Shown here piece by piece: positions 52,375 through 60,890 of a DNA stretch of 64,000 nucleotides. The position numbers were made by a program, and so were the translations under genes. Source of the DNA: Siminovitchia acidinfaciens (lineage in GTDB: Bacteria > Bacillota > Bacilli > Bacillales > Bacillaceae_C). How positions within the stretch are numbered: position 1 is the stretch's first letter; each line of letters opens with the position of its first letter. The stretch spans positions 1-64,000 of the forward strand of contig NZ_QYTV02000011.1 in the NCBI RefSeq assembly GCF_003605385.1. The letters are read 5' to 3'. The notes beneath the pieces are model-generated. The model saw nothing but the letters and a program-made list of their open reading frames with translations, was not told the DNA's origin and did not search any database.

Positions 52375-52452
52375 GCACCTTCTCCCCCAGCTTGACCTGC
52401 ATGGGAAAGGCACCGGACGTCCGATGCCTGGAGCAAGGTGCAGGCTTTTTTC
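52375..52452 (+). terminator. Large nested hairpin with T-run before ecfA1
   Basis: GCACCTT (52375-52381) pairs with AAGGTGC (52435-52441). Inside, AGGCACCGGAC pairs with GTCCGATGCCT (52408-52429 region). It ends GGCTTTTTTC. Could be a terminator or leader structure. Confidence 0.55.
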
Positions 52453-52470
52453 TATTTATAGGCTTATTTT

Positions 52471-52485
52471 ATTTGCATGGCAAAT
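52471..52485. promoter_or_regulatory. Palindrome upstream of ecfA1
   Basis: ATTTGC-ATG-GCAAAT is a perfect inverted repeat with a 3-bp centre, 26 bp before the ecfA1 start. It could be an operator; no regulator can be assigned. Confidence 0.35.
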
Positions 52486-52511
52486 GCAACAGGCAAGAGG
52501 AGGAATAGGGG

Positions 52512-53351
52512 ATGGACAGTCCGGTTATTTCCATTCAGGACGTTTCTTTCCGTTATCAAGGACAAGAATCATACGCCTTGAAAGACGTTACTTTTTCAGT
52601 AACTGATGGAGAATGGCTCGCAGTAGTCGGCCATAACGGCTCGGGCAAATCGACACTTGCAAAAATTTTGAATGGCCTGCAGTTTCCTGAAGAAGGAACA
52701 GTCAAGGTTCAGAATCTTCTTTTAAGTGAAGAGGCGGTTTGGGACATCCGCCGGATGGTAGGGATGGTATTTCAAAGTCCGGACAACCAGTTTGTCGGTA
52801 CGACAGTACAAGATGATGTGGCTTTTGGGCTGGAGAATAACGGGGTGCCGCATGATGAAATGGTCGGCCGCGTCAAGGAAGCGCTTGAGCGTGTTCATAT
52901 GGCTGAATTTCTTAACCAAGAGCCACACCATCTTTCCGGCGGCCAAAAGCAAAGGGTGGCGATTGCTGGTGTGATTGCATTGCGCCCTAAAGTCATCATT
53001 CTGGATGAAGCAACATCCATGCTTGATCCGTTGGGACGTGAAGAAGTTCTTGAAACCGTCAGAGAGCTTAAAGAGGAGCAGGGCCTGACAGTCATATCCA
53101 TCACACATGACTTGGAAGAGGCTGCAAAGGCGGATCGAATTGTTGTAATGAATAAAGGCCAGGTGTATACGGAAGGAAAACCCGAGGAGATTTTTGAATT
53201 GGAAGAGGAACTGGTCAGCCTGGGCCTGGATATCCCTTTTCCTGTGAAAATGAGCCATTTATTGCGCCATGCGGGTCTGGACTTGCCAAGAATGTACCTG
53301 ACAGATGAAGAGTTGGTGAATGATCTGTGGAAATTACATTTCAAGAAGTAG
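52512..53351 (+). CDS. ecfA1: ECF transporter ATPase A1
   Basis: 279 aa. Energy-coupling module shared by vitamin and metal S-components. Walker [11 protein letters not shown]-loop [10 protein letters not shown], signature LSGGQKQRV, Walker [14 protein letters not shown], switch His THDLEEA. Overlaps ecfA2 by 25 nt. AGAGGAGGAATAGGGG upstream. Confidence 0.96.
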   Translation: MDSPVISIQDVSFRYQGQESYALKDVTFSVTDGEWLAVVGHNGSGKSTLAKILNGLQFPEEGTVKVQNLLLSEEAVWDIRRMVGMVFQSPDNQFVGTTVQDDVAFGLENNGVPHDEMVGRVKEALERVHMAEFLNQEPHHLSGGQKQRVAIAGVIALRPKVIILDEATSMLDPLGREEVLETVRELKEEQGLTVISITHDLEEAAKADRIVVMNKGQVYTEGKPEEIFELEEELVSLGLDIPFPVKMSHLLRHAGLDLPRMYLTDEELVNDLWKLHFKK

Positions 53352-54199
53352 AATATCGGTATTCGGCTGGCACACCCTTTGAACGACTGGCGATTCAAGA
53401 CGTCAATTTGAATATCAAGCAAGGTGTGTTCATGGCTCTGATTGGACATACAGGCTCTGGAAAGTCCACCATCCTCCAGCATTTGAACGCTTTACTCCTT
53501 CCGACTAAAGGCCGGATTACGATTGGCGACAGAACAATCGAAGCCGGGAAAAAAGAGAAGAACCTCAAGGGAATACGTCAGAAGGTCGGTATCGTCTTTC
53601 AATTTCCGGAGCATCAGCTTTTTGATGAAACTGTTGAAAAAGATATATGCTTCGGCCCGATGAACTATGGCGTTCCTGAAGAGGAAGCGAAGAAAAGGGC
53701 GAGAAGGCTTATAAAAGAAGTGGGACTCCCGGAAGACGTTCTCCAGAAATCCCCGTTTGATTTGTCAGGCGGCCAGATGAGGAGAGTTGCCATTGCCGGA
53801 GTGCTTGCCATGGAGCCGGATGTATTGGTCCTCGATGAACCGACGGCAGGATTGGACCCACGGGGCCGGACAGAAATTATGGACATGTTTCACCGTTTGC
53901 ATAAAAAAGAAAATCTATCTACCATTCTAGTAACCCACAGCATGGAAGATGCAGCCAAATATGCGGATGAGATTGTCATCATGCACAAAGGAAGAGTTCA
54001 GAGAATCGGTGATCCGATCAGCATTTTCTCGAATCCTGCAGAACTGCTTGAGTTGGGCCTTGACGTCCCTCAAGTCGTAAAGTTCCAATATAGGATGGAA
54101 CAGCAGTTGAATATGAAGTTTGGGAAGACATTCCTGTCTCTTGAGGAACTTTCCGATGCTTTGGCTAGATTGAAAGAGCAAGGCGGTGGCGTCTCATGA
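53327..54199 (+). CDS. ecfA2: ECF transporter ATPase A2
   Basis: 290 aa. Walker [11 protein letters not shown]-loop [10 protein letters not shown], signature LSGGQMRRV, Walker [24 protein letters not shown] start at 53327 within the ecfA1 end. Pairs with EcfA1 as a heterodimer. Overlaps ecfT by 4 nt. Confidence 0.96.
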   Translation: MEITFQEVEYRYSAGTPFERLAIQDVNLNIKQGVFMALIGHTGSGKSTILQHLNALLLPTKGRITIGDRTIEAGKKEKNLKGIRQKVGIVFQFPEHQLFDETVEKDICFGPMNYGVPEEEAKKRARRLIKEVGLPEDVLQKSPFDLSGGQMRRVAIAGVLAMEPDVLVLDEPTAGLDPRGRTEIMDMFHRLHKKENLSTILVTHSMEDAAKYADEIVIMHKGRVQRIGDPISIFSNPAELLELGLDVPQVVKFQYRMEQQLNMKFGKTFLSLEELSDALARLKEQGGGVS

Positions 54200-54993
54200 T
54201 GGAAAAAATGATTTTCGGGCGCTACATCCCGGGTGATTCCGTGCTTCACCGGCTGGATCCACGTTCCAAGCTGTTATTCGTATTCGGGTTTATACTCATC
54301 GTCTTTTTGGCTAATAATGTGATTACGTACAGTTTGCTTGTCGGCTTTGTCCTGATGCTGATCCTCATCTCCAAAATGAATATAAGCTTTTTGATGAATG
54401 GATTGAAGCCAGTCATTATTCTAATCGTCTTTACATTCTTTTTGCAGCTCTTTTTTAATAAAGAAGGTGCAGTCATATTCAGTATTGGCAAGGTTCATAT
54501 TCATGAAGAAGGGCTTAGGATGGCGATATTCATTTCCACCAGATTCTTTCTGCTTGTATTCGTTACCACTTTGATGACACTGACAACGACGCCGATCACA
54601 CTGACTGACGGCCTTGAAAGTCTCATGAAGCCGCTGAACCGGTTCAATTTTCCAGTTCATGAGCTTGCGCTCATGATGTCCATCTCTCTGCGTTTTATCC
54701 CAACGCTCATGGACGAAACGGATAAAATCATGAAGGCACAGATGGCCAGAGGCGTTGAGTTCTCAAGCGGGCCTATCAAGGACCGGATCAAAGCCATCGT
54801 CCCGTTGCTCATCCCGCTGTTTGTCAGCTCTTTTAAAAGGGCGGAGGAACTGGCGACCGCAATGGAAGCGAGAGGCTATCGTGGAGGGGAAGGCCGTACG
54901 AAATACCGGCTGCTCGAATGGGAAGGCCGCGATACAGGCGCTGCTGTCGTCTTTTTGGTTTTGATGGCGCTGCTAATTTGGTTGAGGTCATGA
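54196..54993 (+). CDS. ecfT: ECF transporter transmembrane protein EcfT
   Basis: 265 aa with about five to six hydrophobic segments (for example LLFVFGFILIVFLANNVITY). The two coupling motifs with Ala-Arg-Gly are AQMARGVEF and AMEARGYRG. Completes the A1-A2-T module; substrate S-components are encoded elsewhere. Confidence 0.96.
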   Translation: MMEKMIFGRYIPGDSVLHRLDPRSKLLFVFGFILIVFLANNVITYSLLVGFVLMLILISKMNISFLMNGLKPVIILIVFTFFLQLFFNKEGAVIFSIGKVHIHEEGLRMAIFISTRFFLLVFVTTLMTLTTTPITLTDGLESLMKPLNRFNFPVHELALMMSISLRFIPTLMDETDKIMKAQMARGVEFSSGPIKDRIKAIVPLLIPLFVSSFKRAEELATAMEARGYRGGEGRTKYRLLEWEGRDTGAAVVFLVLMALLIWLRS

Positions 54994-55073
54994 TGAGGAG
55001 TCCTGACCCCAAACCTTCAAGGTAGTTGTAGACTTTGGTATCCGGGTATATTTTGGGAGGTTCGAAAGTGCTT

Positions 55074-55153
55074 TTCCGGATCTGGGAATACTCTTCGAAA
55101 TCGGAAGATACTCTCCGGAATATGAAAATACTCTCCGAAATTCGGAAATACTC
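55074..55153. repeat. 20-bp tandem repeats, four units
   Basis: Units at 55074-55093, 55094-55113, 55114-55133 and 55134-55153 each end in ATACTC, as in TCCGGAATATGAAAATACTC. Divergent copies flank the array. It lies in the 224-bp ecfT-truA spacer, which otherwise holds no gene. Confidence 0.85.
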
Positions 55154-55217
55154 CTGGATGGCGGAGTCCCTGTCAGACTTTAAGAAATGTTGAGGTTATC
55201 ATGTAAGGAGAACAGAC

Positions 55218-55958
55218 ATGCAACGTTATAAAGCAATCGTCGCGTATGACGGCTCCAGTTTTTCCGGATACCAGATCCAGCCGAAAGGCAGGACGGTCCA
55301 GGGAGAAATTGAGCAGGTGCTCCGCAAACTGCATAAGGGGCAGCCAGTGGGCGTAACGGCCTCCGGTCGGACGGACAGCGGCGTTCATGCCCGAGGACAG
55401 GTCATCCATTTCGACTCGACGCTGAACCTTTCGGGGCAACAGTGGATCAAGGCTCTCAACAGCCTCCTACCGGACGATATTTCCTTTTCGAAGGTCGAGG
55501 TGGCCGCTCCAGGCTTTCATGCTCGCTTTGACGCGGTCGGGAAGGAATATAGATATTTTATCTATACTAATCCTGTTAGGGACCCTTTCAGGCGCCACTA
55601 TGCGGCGCACGTCCGGGGGGCGGTGGACGTAGAAGCGATGAAAAGAGCGGCAGTCTGTCTGGTCGGTACCCATGATTTCACGAGCTTCTGCTCGGCGAAA
55701 ACAGAAACGGAAAACAGGGTAAGAACACTTTCCAGGCTGAATATCGAAGAACAAGGCGGAGAGCTCGTGTTGACATTTGCCGGCAATGGTTTTTTATACA
55801 ATATGGTCAGAATTATTACTGGCACTCTACTGGATGTCGGCAGGGGAAAAATGGACATCTCCTCAATTCCGGGTGTCCTTGCTGCGAAAGACCGTACCGT
55901 TGCAGGAAAAACAGCCCCTGCGGAAGGATTGTATCTGTGGGAAGTTTTTTATGAGTGA
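55218..55958 (+). CDS. truA: tRNA pseudouridine synthase A
   Basis: 246 aa, converts U38-40 of the anticodon arm to pseudouridine. Catalytic Asp in [21 protein letters not shown] and [14 protein letters not shown] are other family blocks. AAGGAG before ATG 55218. Confidence 0.96.
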   Translation: MQRYKAIVAYDGSSFSGYQIQPKGRTVQGEIEQVLRKLHKGQPVGVTASGRTDSGVHARGQVIHFDSTLNLSGQQWIKALNSLLPDDISFSKVEVAAPGFHARFDAVGKEYRYFIYTNPVRDPFRRHYAAHVRGAVDVEAMKRAAVCLVGTHDFTSFCSAKTETENRVRTLSRLNIEEQGGELVLTFAGNGFLYNMVRIITGTLLDVGRGKMDISSIPGVLAAKDRTVAGKTAPAEGLYLWEVFYE

Positions 55959-56089
55959 TGACGGGCCGGATAGTCCTTGGGAAATTGGACAGTAATCTCA
56001 TGAATCAATCAGTTTTTTAACGTCGGGAACAGATGTTAGTTCAGCAGATTAAATTTCTTTGACAACCATGCCAGGTGTTCAAAAATCAC

Positions 56090-56118
56090 TTGACTTTACT
56101 TGTCAAAGACGATAGAAT
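56090..56118 (+). promoter_or_regulatory. rplM-rpsI promoter
   Basis: -35 TTGACT (56090-56095), 17-bp spacer, -10 TAGAAT (56113-56118). Confidence 0.8.
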
Positions 56119-56120
56119 AT

Positions 56121-56180
56121 CCTATGGTATTATTTTTATATCTCCACGATAAGCCCCGGAATCTTATTGTGATGAAAATA
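56121..56180 (+). promoter_or_regulatory. Probable L13 leader of rplM
   Basis: The leader begins right after the promoter. CACGATAAG (56145-56153) pairs with CTTATTGTG (56163-56171) in a 9-bp stem with one wobble. Position and the CACGATAAGCCCCGGAA block fit the autoregulatory L13 leader of Firmicutes; assignment is by memory, not by search. Confidence 0.55.
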
Positions 56181-56230
56181 AAAATACGACGAAATGTGAT
56201 ACATTTTTTTAAAATTTGGGAGGGTAACAA

Positions 56231-56668
56231 ATGCGTACTACGTATATGGCTAAAGCCGGTGACATCAATCGTAAATGGTACGTCGTTGACGCTGAAGGCA
56301 AAACACTAGGCCGCCTTGCAACTGAAGTTGCAACACTTTTGCGCGGTAAACATAAACCGACATATACGCCGAATGTCGATACAGGCGATCATGTAATCAT
56401 CGTGAATGCAGCGAAAATCGAATTGACAGGCAACAAGCTTCAAGACAAAATGTACTACCGCCACTCTGGATTTGTCGGCGGAATCAAAGCGACAAATGCA
56501 GCTGAAATGAGAGCAAAAAGACCTGAAAAAATGATCGAGCTTGCGGTCAAAGGCATGCTTCCAAAGGGACCTTTGGGACGCCAAATGTACAGAAAGCTTA
56601 ATGTCTATGCAGGCGCTGAGCATCCACATCAAGCACAACAACCGGAAGTATACGAACTTCGCGGGTAA
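56231..56668 (+). CDS. rplM: 50S ribosomal protein L13
   Basis: 145 aa early-assembly protein. Starts [20 protein letters not shown]; signature [27 protein letters not shown] upstream. Precedes rpsI. Confidence 0.97.
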   Translation: MRTTYMAKAGDINRKWYVVDAEGKTLGRLATEVATLLRGKHKPTYTPNVDTGDHVIIVNAAKIELTGNKLQDKMYYRHSGFVGGIKATNAAEMRAKRPEKMIELAVKGMLPKGPLGRQMYRKLNVYAGAEHPHQAQQPEVYELRG

Positions 56669-56689
56669 TTAAAAGGGAGGGCATAAACA

Positions 56690-57082
56690 ATGGCACAAGT
56701 TCAATATTATGGTACAGGCCGTCGTAAAAGCTCTGTAGCCCGTGTACGTTTAGTACCTGGCGAAGGCCGTATCGTTGTTAATAATCGTGAAGTAGAAGAC
56801 TACATCCCATTCGCAGCTTTGCGCGAAGTTATCAAACAACCGCTTACTGCAACTGAAACTCTAGGCAACTATGACGTATTGGTTAACGTTAAAGGCGGCG
56901 GATATACAGGTCAAGCAGGTGCAATCCGTCACGGTATCGCACGTGCATTGCTAGAAGCAGATCCTGAATACCGCGCACCACTTAAGCGTGCAGGTCTCTT
57001 AACTCGTGACCCACGTATGAAAGAGCGTAAGAAATACGGTCTTAAAGGCGCACGTCGCGCACCACAATTCTCAAAACGTTAA
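56690..57082 (+). CDS. rpsI: 30S ribosomal protein S9
   Basis: 130 aa, C-terminal tail contacts P-site tRNA. Starts [20 protein letters not shown]; ends RRAPQFSKR, the full conserved tail. The last 66 bp are part of a direct repeat with 60764-60830, so the 3' end of the gene probably came with an integrated element while keeping the protein intact. Confidence 0.97.
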   Translation: MAQVQYYGTGRRKSSVARVRLVPGEGRIVVNNREVEDYIPFAALREVIKQPLTATETLGNYDVLVNVKGGGYTGQAGAIRHGIARALLEADPEYRAPLKRAGLLTRDPRMKERKKYGLKGARRAPQFSKR

Positions 57083-57083
57083 T
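57017..57083 (+). repeat. attL-like direct repeat (rpsI 3' end)
   Basis: Functional end of rpsI, from ATGAAAGAGCG to GTTAAT. It matches 60764-60830 in 62 of 67 positions. There is no similarity upstream of the repeat in the two places, so the boundary is sharp. Confidence 0.85.
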
Positions 57084-57097
57084 TTATCAATACTTCA

Positions 57098-57132
57098 AGG
57101 CTCTCAGACCATTTGGTTTGGGAGTCTTTTTT
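57098..57132 (+). terminator. Terminator after rpsI
   Basis: AGGCTCTCAGACC (57098-57110) pairs with GGTTTGGGAGTCT (57115-57127) with three wobbles, followed by TTTTTAT. Since it lies inside the element boundaries, it is probably element-derived. Confidence 0.85.
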
Positions 57133-57149
57133 ATGCACGAAAATAGATT

Positions 57150-57186
57150 TTGACCACAGAAAATTTATTGACCACACTTGACCACA
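57150..57186. repeat. Three TTGACCACA motifs, probable integrase arm sites
   Basis: Exact TTGACCACA at 57150, 57168 and 57178, all in the same orientation, between the attL repeat and the integrase remnant. A fourth copy, TTGACCAC, is at 60645-60652. Such short direct repeats near int genes are typical arm-type binding sites for tyrosine recombinases. Confidence 0.65.
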
Positions 57187-57188
57187 TT

Positions 57189-57620
57189 TCATAGCTCAAT
57201 ATACCTTTGGAATTTTTCCGCTGTTTTCTCTTTCAAATAGTCCGTAACGTGTGTATAGATGTTCATTGTCATTTGTATATCAGAATGCCCTAACCGCTCC
57301 TGAACTTCTTTTATACTAGCCCCCGCTTCAAACAACAGGGAAGCATTTGTATGACGTAAACCATGTATTGTAATTTTATTAGATCGTATTTCTTAATCAA
57401 AGTAGCCAGCTTATCATTTGGATAAGCTAACCGCATCGGAGAACCATCATCCCTATCGAAAACAACCTTATGATCGCTAATAAAAGCTTTGCCGGCTAAA
57501 GGAACAATTTCACCTATTCTACAACCTGTTGAAAACATAAATTCAAACTGGCTTTAGGTGTTCTCTGGATTTTGCTAAGTATTTCAGCTGATCAGTCGTC
57601 AAACGATTCAATATTCATGC
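57189..57620 (-). pseudogene. Tyrosine recombinase/integrase, truncated and frameshifted
   Basis: Three pieces read on the minus strand. The first (57620-57545) encodes LTTDQLKYLAKSREHLKPV. After a frameshift the second holds TGCRIGEIV, the Arg-I box. After another frameshift near 57390 the third encodes ITIHGLRHTNASLLFEAG, RLGHSDIQMTMNIYTHVTD (His-x-x-Arg, His and the catalytic Tyr) and stops at 57189. The N-terminal arm-binding and core parts are missing. It is adjacent to attL, as int genes usually are. Non-functional. Confidence 0.9.
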
Positions 57621-57954
57621 CGTACAGCCCGTAGTGCTGCCGCCTACCCCGCATTCTTAGAAATAGAGGTCAAGGTTAGACGATAGGGGAGTACGAACAC
57701 AAGTAAGGAACCTAGACAGGACTTTTTCGAATCTTATCAGGTCTGCGCCAAGAGGATTTGAAGGGGACTCTGGAGTATTATTTTTAGCCAAAAATAAAAA
57801 GAGATACAGCAGCAACTCATTCCTATTCAAAAAACCTGGCCCTTTAGTATTATAGTAACTAAACTGTAAACAGATTGTTACACAAACAGCATTGTTAGGG
57901 GAGGCTTACATGCTTACAATTAATACTTGTTAGTTTTAAATGGGGGAAGTTAGT
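57621..57954. other. Element DNA with no recognisable gene
   Basis: Spacer between the integrase remnant and the 78-aa gene. Contains TGTAA-ACAGATTG-TTACA, an imperfect inverted repeat at about 57868-57885. A strong GGGGAGG precedes a 7-codon frame ATG CTT ACA ATT AAT ACT TGT TAG at 57910-57933. Role unknown. Confidence 0.4.
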
Positions 57955-58191
57955 ATGAAGGAATTTATAGTTTTTTATACCTTAGAGGATGATATAAAAC
58001 GTGAAAGAATAATGAAAGATGCTGATATTAGTAAGGAACAAGTTATGCAAGAAATAGTAGAAAAGATTGATCAGTGCAAATACTTTCTTGTGAAAGGTGA
58101 CCATGGGGATTATTGGATCAATCCTTCTTCAATACGTTATATAAGAGTTCATGAAAAAGACGACTCGAAAATTAATCACATTAAACTATAA
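57955..58191 (+). CDS. Hypothetical protein, 78 aa (element cargo)
   Basis: Not recognised. Starts MKEFIVFYTLEDDIKRERIM from ATG 57955 with GGGGGAAG 7 nt upstream; an in-frame ATG at 57940 lacks such a site. Soluble, charged, with YFLVKGDHGDYWINPSSIRY in the middle, suggesting a small alpha/beta fold. It precedes the PBP gene by 62 bp on the same strand. AT-rich compared with the ribosomal genes, in line with foreign origin. Confidence 0.65.
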   Translation: MKEFIVFYTLEDDIKRERIMKDADISKEQVMQEIVEKIDQCKYFLVKGDHGDYWINPSSIRYIRVHEKDDSKINHIKL

Positions 58192-58253
58192 TATCGACAC
58201 GGGCGTTTTATCTTATATGAACTTTAATTATCTTTACATTGGAGAGAATATGA

Positions 58254-60449
58254 ATGTCAGAAGAAGTGTATCAATCTCGTGAGGAACGAAAAAAAGCGGT
58301 AAAAACAAGGGAAGGGCAACAAAAAAGCAGAAAATTCCCCCTCAAAGGGCCCTTGTTAAAAAAAGTCGTCATTGTCTGCTTGGTTCTTGGGCTTGTTTCG
58401 GCAGGGTTAGGGACAATCACGTTTGCTTCAATGGTGAAGAGTACTCCCGAACTGGATGCCTCCAAACTGGTCGATCCGCTTTCGACAAAGTTTTATGATA
58501 AAGACGGAAACTTCATTTATGAATACGGGAAGGAAAAGCGGACGAAAATTTCGTATGACCAAATCCCAAAAGTATTGGAAGACGCGTTTATTGCCACGGA
58601 GGATTCGCGCTTTTATGACCATCATGGGATTGACATCAAAAGGACGGCCAAAGCTATTTTCGTGAACGTAACCGGAGATTTCGGATCACAGGGCGGCAGT
58701 ACGATTACGCAGCAGGTAATCAAAAACTCTTTTTTAACTCCGCAAAAAACATTGAAGCGGAAAGTTCAGGAATGGGACTTGGCGTATCAACTGGAACAAA
58801 AGTATTCCAAGCAAGAGATTCTCATGATGTATTTGAACAAAATCAACCTCGGAAACCGATCGTATGGTGTGGCGGCAGCAGCAAAGAACTACTACGGACT
58901 TGAAGCAAACGAGCTAAAGAAACTGACCCTGGCGCAGGCTGCCATGTTAGCCGGACTGCCGCAGAGCCCAAATAATTTCGACCCTTCCAAACCGGAAAAC
59001 AAAGAAGCGGCCACAAACCGCCGTAATTTAGTCTTAAGCTTGATGCATCGGCACGGTTTTATTACAGAAAAACAGATGGAGAAAGCATCAAAAGTTCCCA
59101 TAACTGAAGGTCTGGTGCCCAAAAGTGAGCGGCAGGGTATGCCATATGAAGCATTTTTGGATGCCGCTGTAAAAGAGATAAAGCGAAAGCTGAAGGATGT
59201 TGACGTCAGCACAGATGGTTTGTCCATATATACGACCCTGGACCCTAAAGCGCAGGCTTATGCCGACAAAATGATGAACACGGGCGAAATTATTGCCTAT
59301 CCGAATGAGAACTTCCAAGGAGCGTTCGTCTTTTTAGATACAAAAACAGGTGAAGTAAGGGCGATTGGGAGCGGGCGAAATGACTATCAAGCCGACTTTT
59401 TAGGCTACAACTTGGCAGTTGATATTAATCGTCAGCCAGGCTCAACCTTTAAGCCGATTTTTGATTATGGTCCAGCGATTGAAAATTTAAAATGGTCCAC
59501 GGGACATATGATCAATGACCAGAAGACGACCTATTCAACCGGCCAGCAGATTTCCAACTGGGATCATCAATATCACGGAATGATAACCATCCGGAACGCT
59601 CTGCAAAACTCATATAATATCCCAGCTCTTCTTACATTAAGAGAGGTTGGTCTGGATAAAGCTAAGAGCTTTGCCGAACAGCTCGGCATTACTTTTAAAA
59701 ATGACCAAGTATATGAATCCTATTCAATCGGAAGCAATACCGTCAGTCCTTTAGCTATGGCAGGGGCTTACAGTGCCTTTGGAAACGGCGGAGTATACAA
59801 TAAACCGCATTTTGTCCAAAAAGTTGTATTGGCAGATGGAACAACGGTAAATTTTGCCGAGCAACCGAAACGGGTCATGCAGGATTATACCGCATACATG
59901 GTGACGGATATGTTACGCTCAGTCGTAACTGACGGGACAGGAAAAGCAGCCAACGTCCCTGGATTGGATGTTGCTGGAAAAACGGGAACAACCAACTTTG
60001 ACGCTCAGACCCTTGCGAAATATGGATATCCAAACAGCGCGACAAATGACAGCTGGTTCGCTGGATACACACCACAATACACGATGGCTGTCTGGACCGG
60101 ATACGCACAAAACGGCCCTGGTAACTATCTGGCCGGAGATTCGTCGAAAATTGCCCAATTGATGTTTAAAGCGATGATGCAGTCATTTGGAACGGATTCA
60201 TCGAATTTCCAGCAGCCAAGCAGCGTGTATGAGGTAAATAATGAACTTTATATAAAAGGTGTCGCTTCTGCAGAAGTTCCACCAAAAAAAGAGGAAAAGA
60301 AACTGAAAAAAGAGGAAAAGAAACCGAAAAAACAGGAAAAGAAACTGAAAAAAGAGGAAGAGAAGCATCGAAAAAAGGAAGAGAAGCATCGAAAAAAGGA
60401 AGAGAAGCATCGAAAAAAGGAAGAGGAAAAGAAACAAAATCATGGTTAA
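58254..60449 (+). CDS. Class A penicillin-binding protein (PBP1A family)
   Basis: 731 aa bifunctional peptidoglycan synthase. Basic cytoplasmic N-terminus, one membrane helix (about 38-60), glycosyltransferase domain with catalytic Glu116 in EDSRFYDHHG and QGGSTITQQ, then transpeptidase with Ser397-x-x-Lys400 (PGSTFKPI), Ser453-Tyr-Asn455 and Lys576-Thr-Gly. All catalytic residues are present. The C-terminal ~55 residues are an extracellular Lys/Glu-rich tail of seven heptads. Lies inside the element; probably an additional paralogue of the core PonA. ATG 58254 follows GGAGAG. Confidence 0.93.
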   Translation: MSEEVYQSREERKKAVKTREGQQKSRKFPLKGPLLKKVVIVCLVLGLVSAGLGTITFASMVKSTPELDASKLVDPLSTKFYDKDGNFIYEYGKEKRTKISYDQIPKVLEDAFIATEDSRFYDHHGIDIKRTAKAIFVNVTGDFGSQGGSTITQQVIKNSFLTPQKTLKRKVQEWDLAYQLEQKYSKQEILMMYLNKINLGNRSYGVAAAAKNYYGLEANELKKLTLAQAAMLAGLPQSPNNFDPSKPENKEAATNRRNLVLSLMHRHGFITEKQMEKASKVPITEGLVPKSERQGMPYEAFLDAAVKEIKRKLKDVDVSTDGLSIYTTLDPKAQAYADKMMNTGEIIAYPNENFQGAFVFLDTKTGEVRAIGSGRNDYQADFLGYNLAVDINRQPGSTFKPIFDYGPAIENLKWSTGHMINDQKTTYSTGQQISNWDHQYHGMITIRNALQNSYNIPALLTLREVGLDKAKSFAEQLGITFKNDQVYESYSIGSNTVSPLAMAGAYSAFGNGGVYNKPHFVQKVVLADGTTVNFAEQPKRVMQDYTAYMVTDMLRSVVTDGTGKAANVPGLDVAGKTGTTNFDAQTLAKYGYPNSATNDSWFAGYTPQYTMAVWTGYAQNGPGNYLAGDSSKIAQLMFKAMMQSFGTDSSNFQQPSSVYEVNNELYIKGVASAEVPPKKEEKKLKKEEKKPKKQEKKLKKEEEKHRKKEEKHRKKEEKHRKKEEEKKQNHG
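60291..60437 (+). repeat. 21-bp coding repeats in the PBP tail
   Basis: Seven 21-bp units, three like GAGGAAAAGAAACTGAAAAA and three like AAGGAAGAGAAGCATCGAAA plus a final variant, encode heptads such as KEEKKLK and KEEKHRK. The reading frame is kept because the period is a multiple of three. Confidence 0.9.
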
Positions 60450-60763
60450 GATAGATATTATAGATAGTTATTCGAAAAATCTTGTTAATTCCAAAAAAAT
60501 TTAACAGATTAAATTCACATGGCCGTTATTTATCCAGTCTTTTTTATGTGGAAGCAAAACCTTCCAATTGTTCATGTTACTTGAGATTGTGAAGAAATGT
60601 ACTTAAAGTAACGGGTGCTTTTGTTGAATAAGCATGGGTTATTTTTGACCACCAAACATATATAAGAGTATCTTATTGAATGTTTATTAAACAGAAAAAA
60701 GCCCGATAAATCAGGCTTACAATTAATTATTTTATTCCCAGTTTTTTTATATTAAATATATAA
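60450..60763. other. Element DNA downstream of the PBP gene
   Basis: No gene seen. Holds a fourth TTGACCAC motif (60645-60652) and a minus-strand terminator-like hairpin at 60695-60717. Confidence 0.5.
60695..60717 (-). terminator. Minus-strand hairpin with T-run
   Basis: On the minus strand AAGCCTGA and TCGGGCTT pair (one wobble) around TTTA and run into TTTTTTCTG. It suggests that a minus-strand gene once lay between here and the right end. Confidence 0.55.
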
Positions 60764-60830
60764 ATGAAAGAACGTAAGAAATACGGTCTTAAAGGCGCAC
60801 GTCGTGCACCATAGTTCTCAAAATGTTAAT
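60764..60830 (+). repeat. attR-like direct repeat (decayed rpsI end)
   Basis: Non-functional copy of the rpsI 3' end, from ATGAAAGAACG to TGTTAAT. It encodes [15 protein letters not shown] and then TAG where rpsI has CAA. It is probably the original chromosomal end of rpsI, displaced by insertion. Confidence 0.85.
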
Positions 60831-60854
60831 ATCGTTGTCATATCGACGTTTTCA

Positions 60855-60890
60855 GGCTATCCCACTTTTGTTGGGATAGCCAGTTTTTTT
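60855..60890 (+). terminator. Probable original rpsI terminator
   Basis: GGCTATCCCA (60855-60864) and TGGGATAGCC (60872-60881) form a perfect 10-bp stem followed by AGTTTTTTT. It sits just downstream of the decayed rpsI end, where the native operon terminator is expected. Confidence 0.88.

Larger units (their letters stand above)
57017..60830. mobile_element. Decayed integrative element inserted at the 3' end of rpsI
   Basis: Defined by direct repeats of 67 bp at 57017-57083 and 60764-60830 (62 identities, all five differences transitions). Next to the left repeat lies a tyrosine recombinase remnant, with three TTGACCACA motifs between them; a fourth motif lies near the right repeat. Cargo now consists of a 78-aa orphan and a class A PBP. 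No relaxase, capsid or replication gene remains, so the original type (ICE, island or prophage) cannot be told. Confidence 0.82.

Noticed and set aside
52238-52606. 122-aa plus-strand reading frame
   Set aside because: It runs through repeat and hairpin sequence and overlaps the start of ecfA1 in another frame.
60764-60830. A second, short S9 gene
   Set aside because: It is only the decayed 3' end of rpsI, with an early stop and no start region; best explained as an att site.
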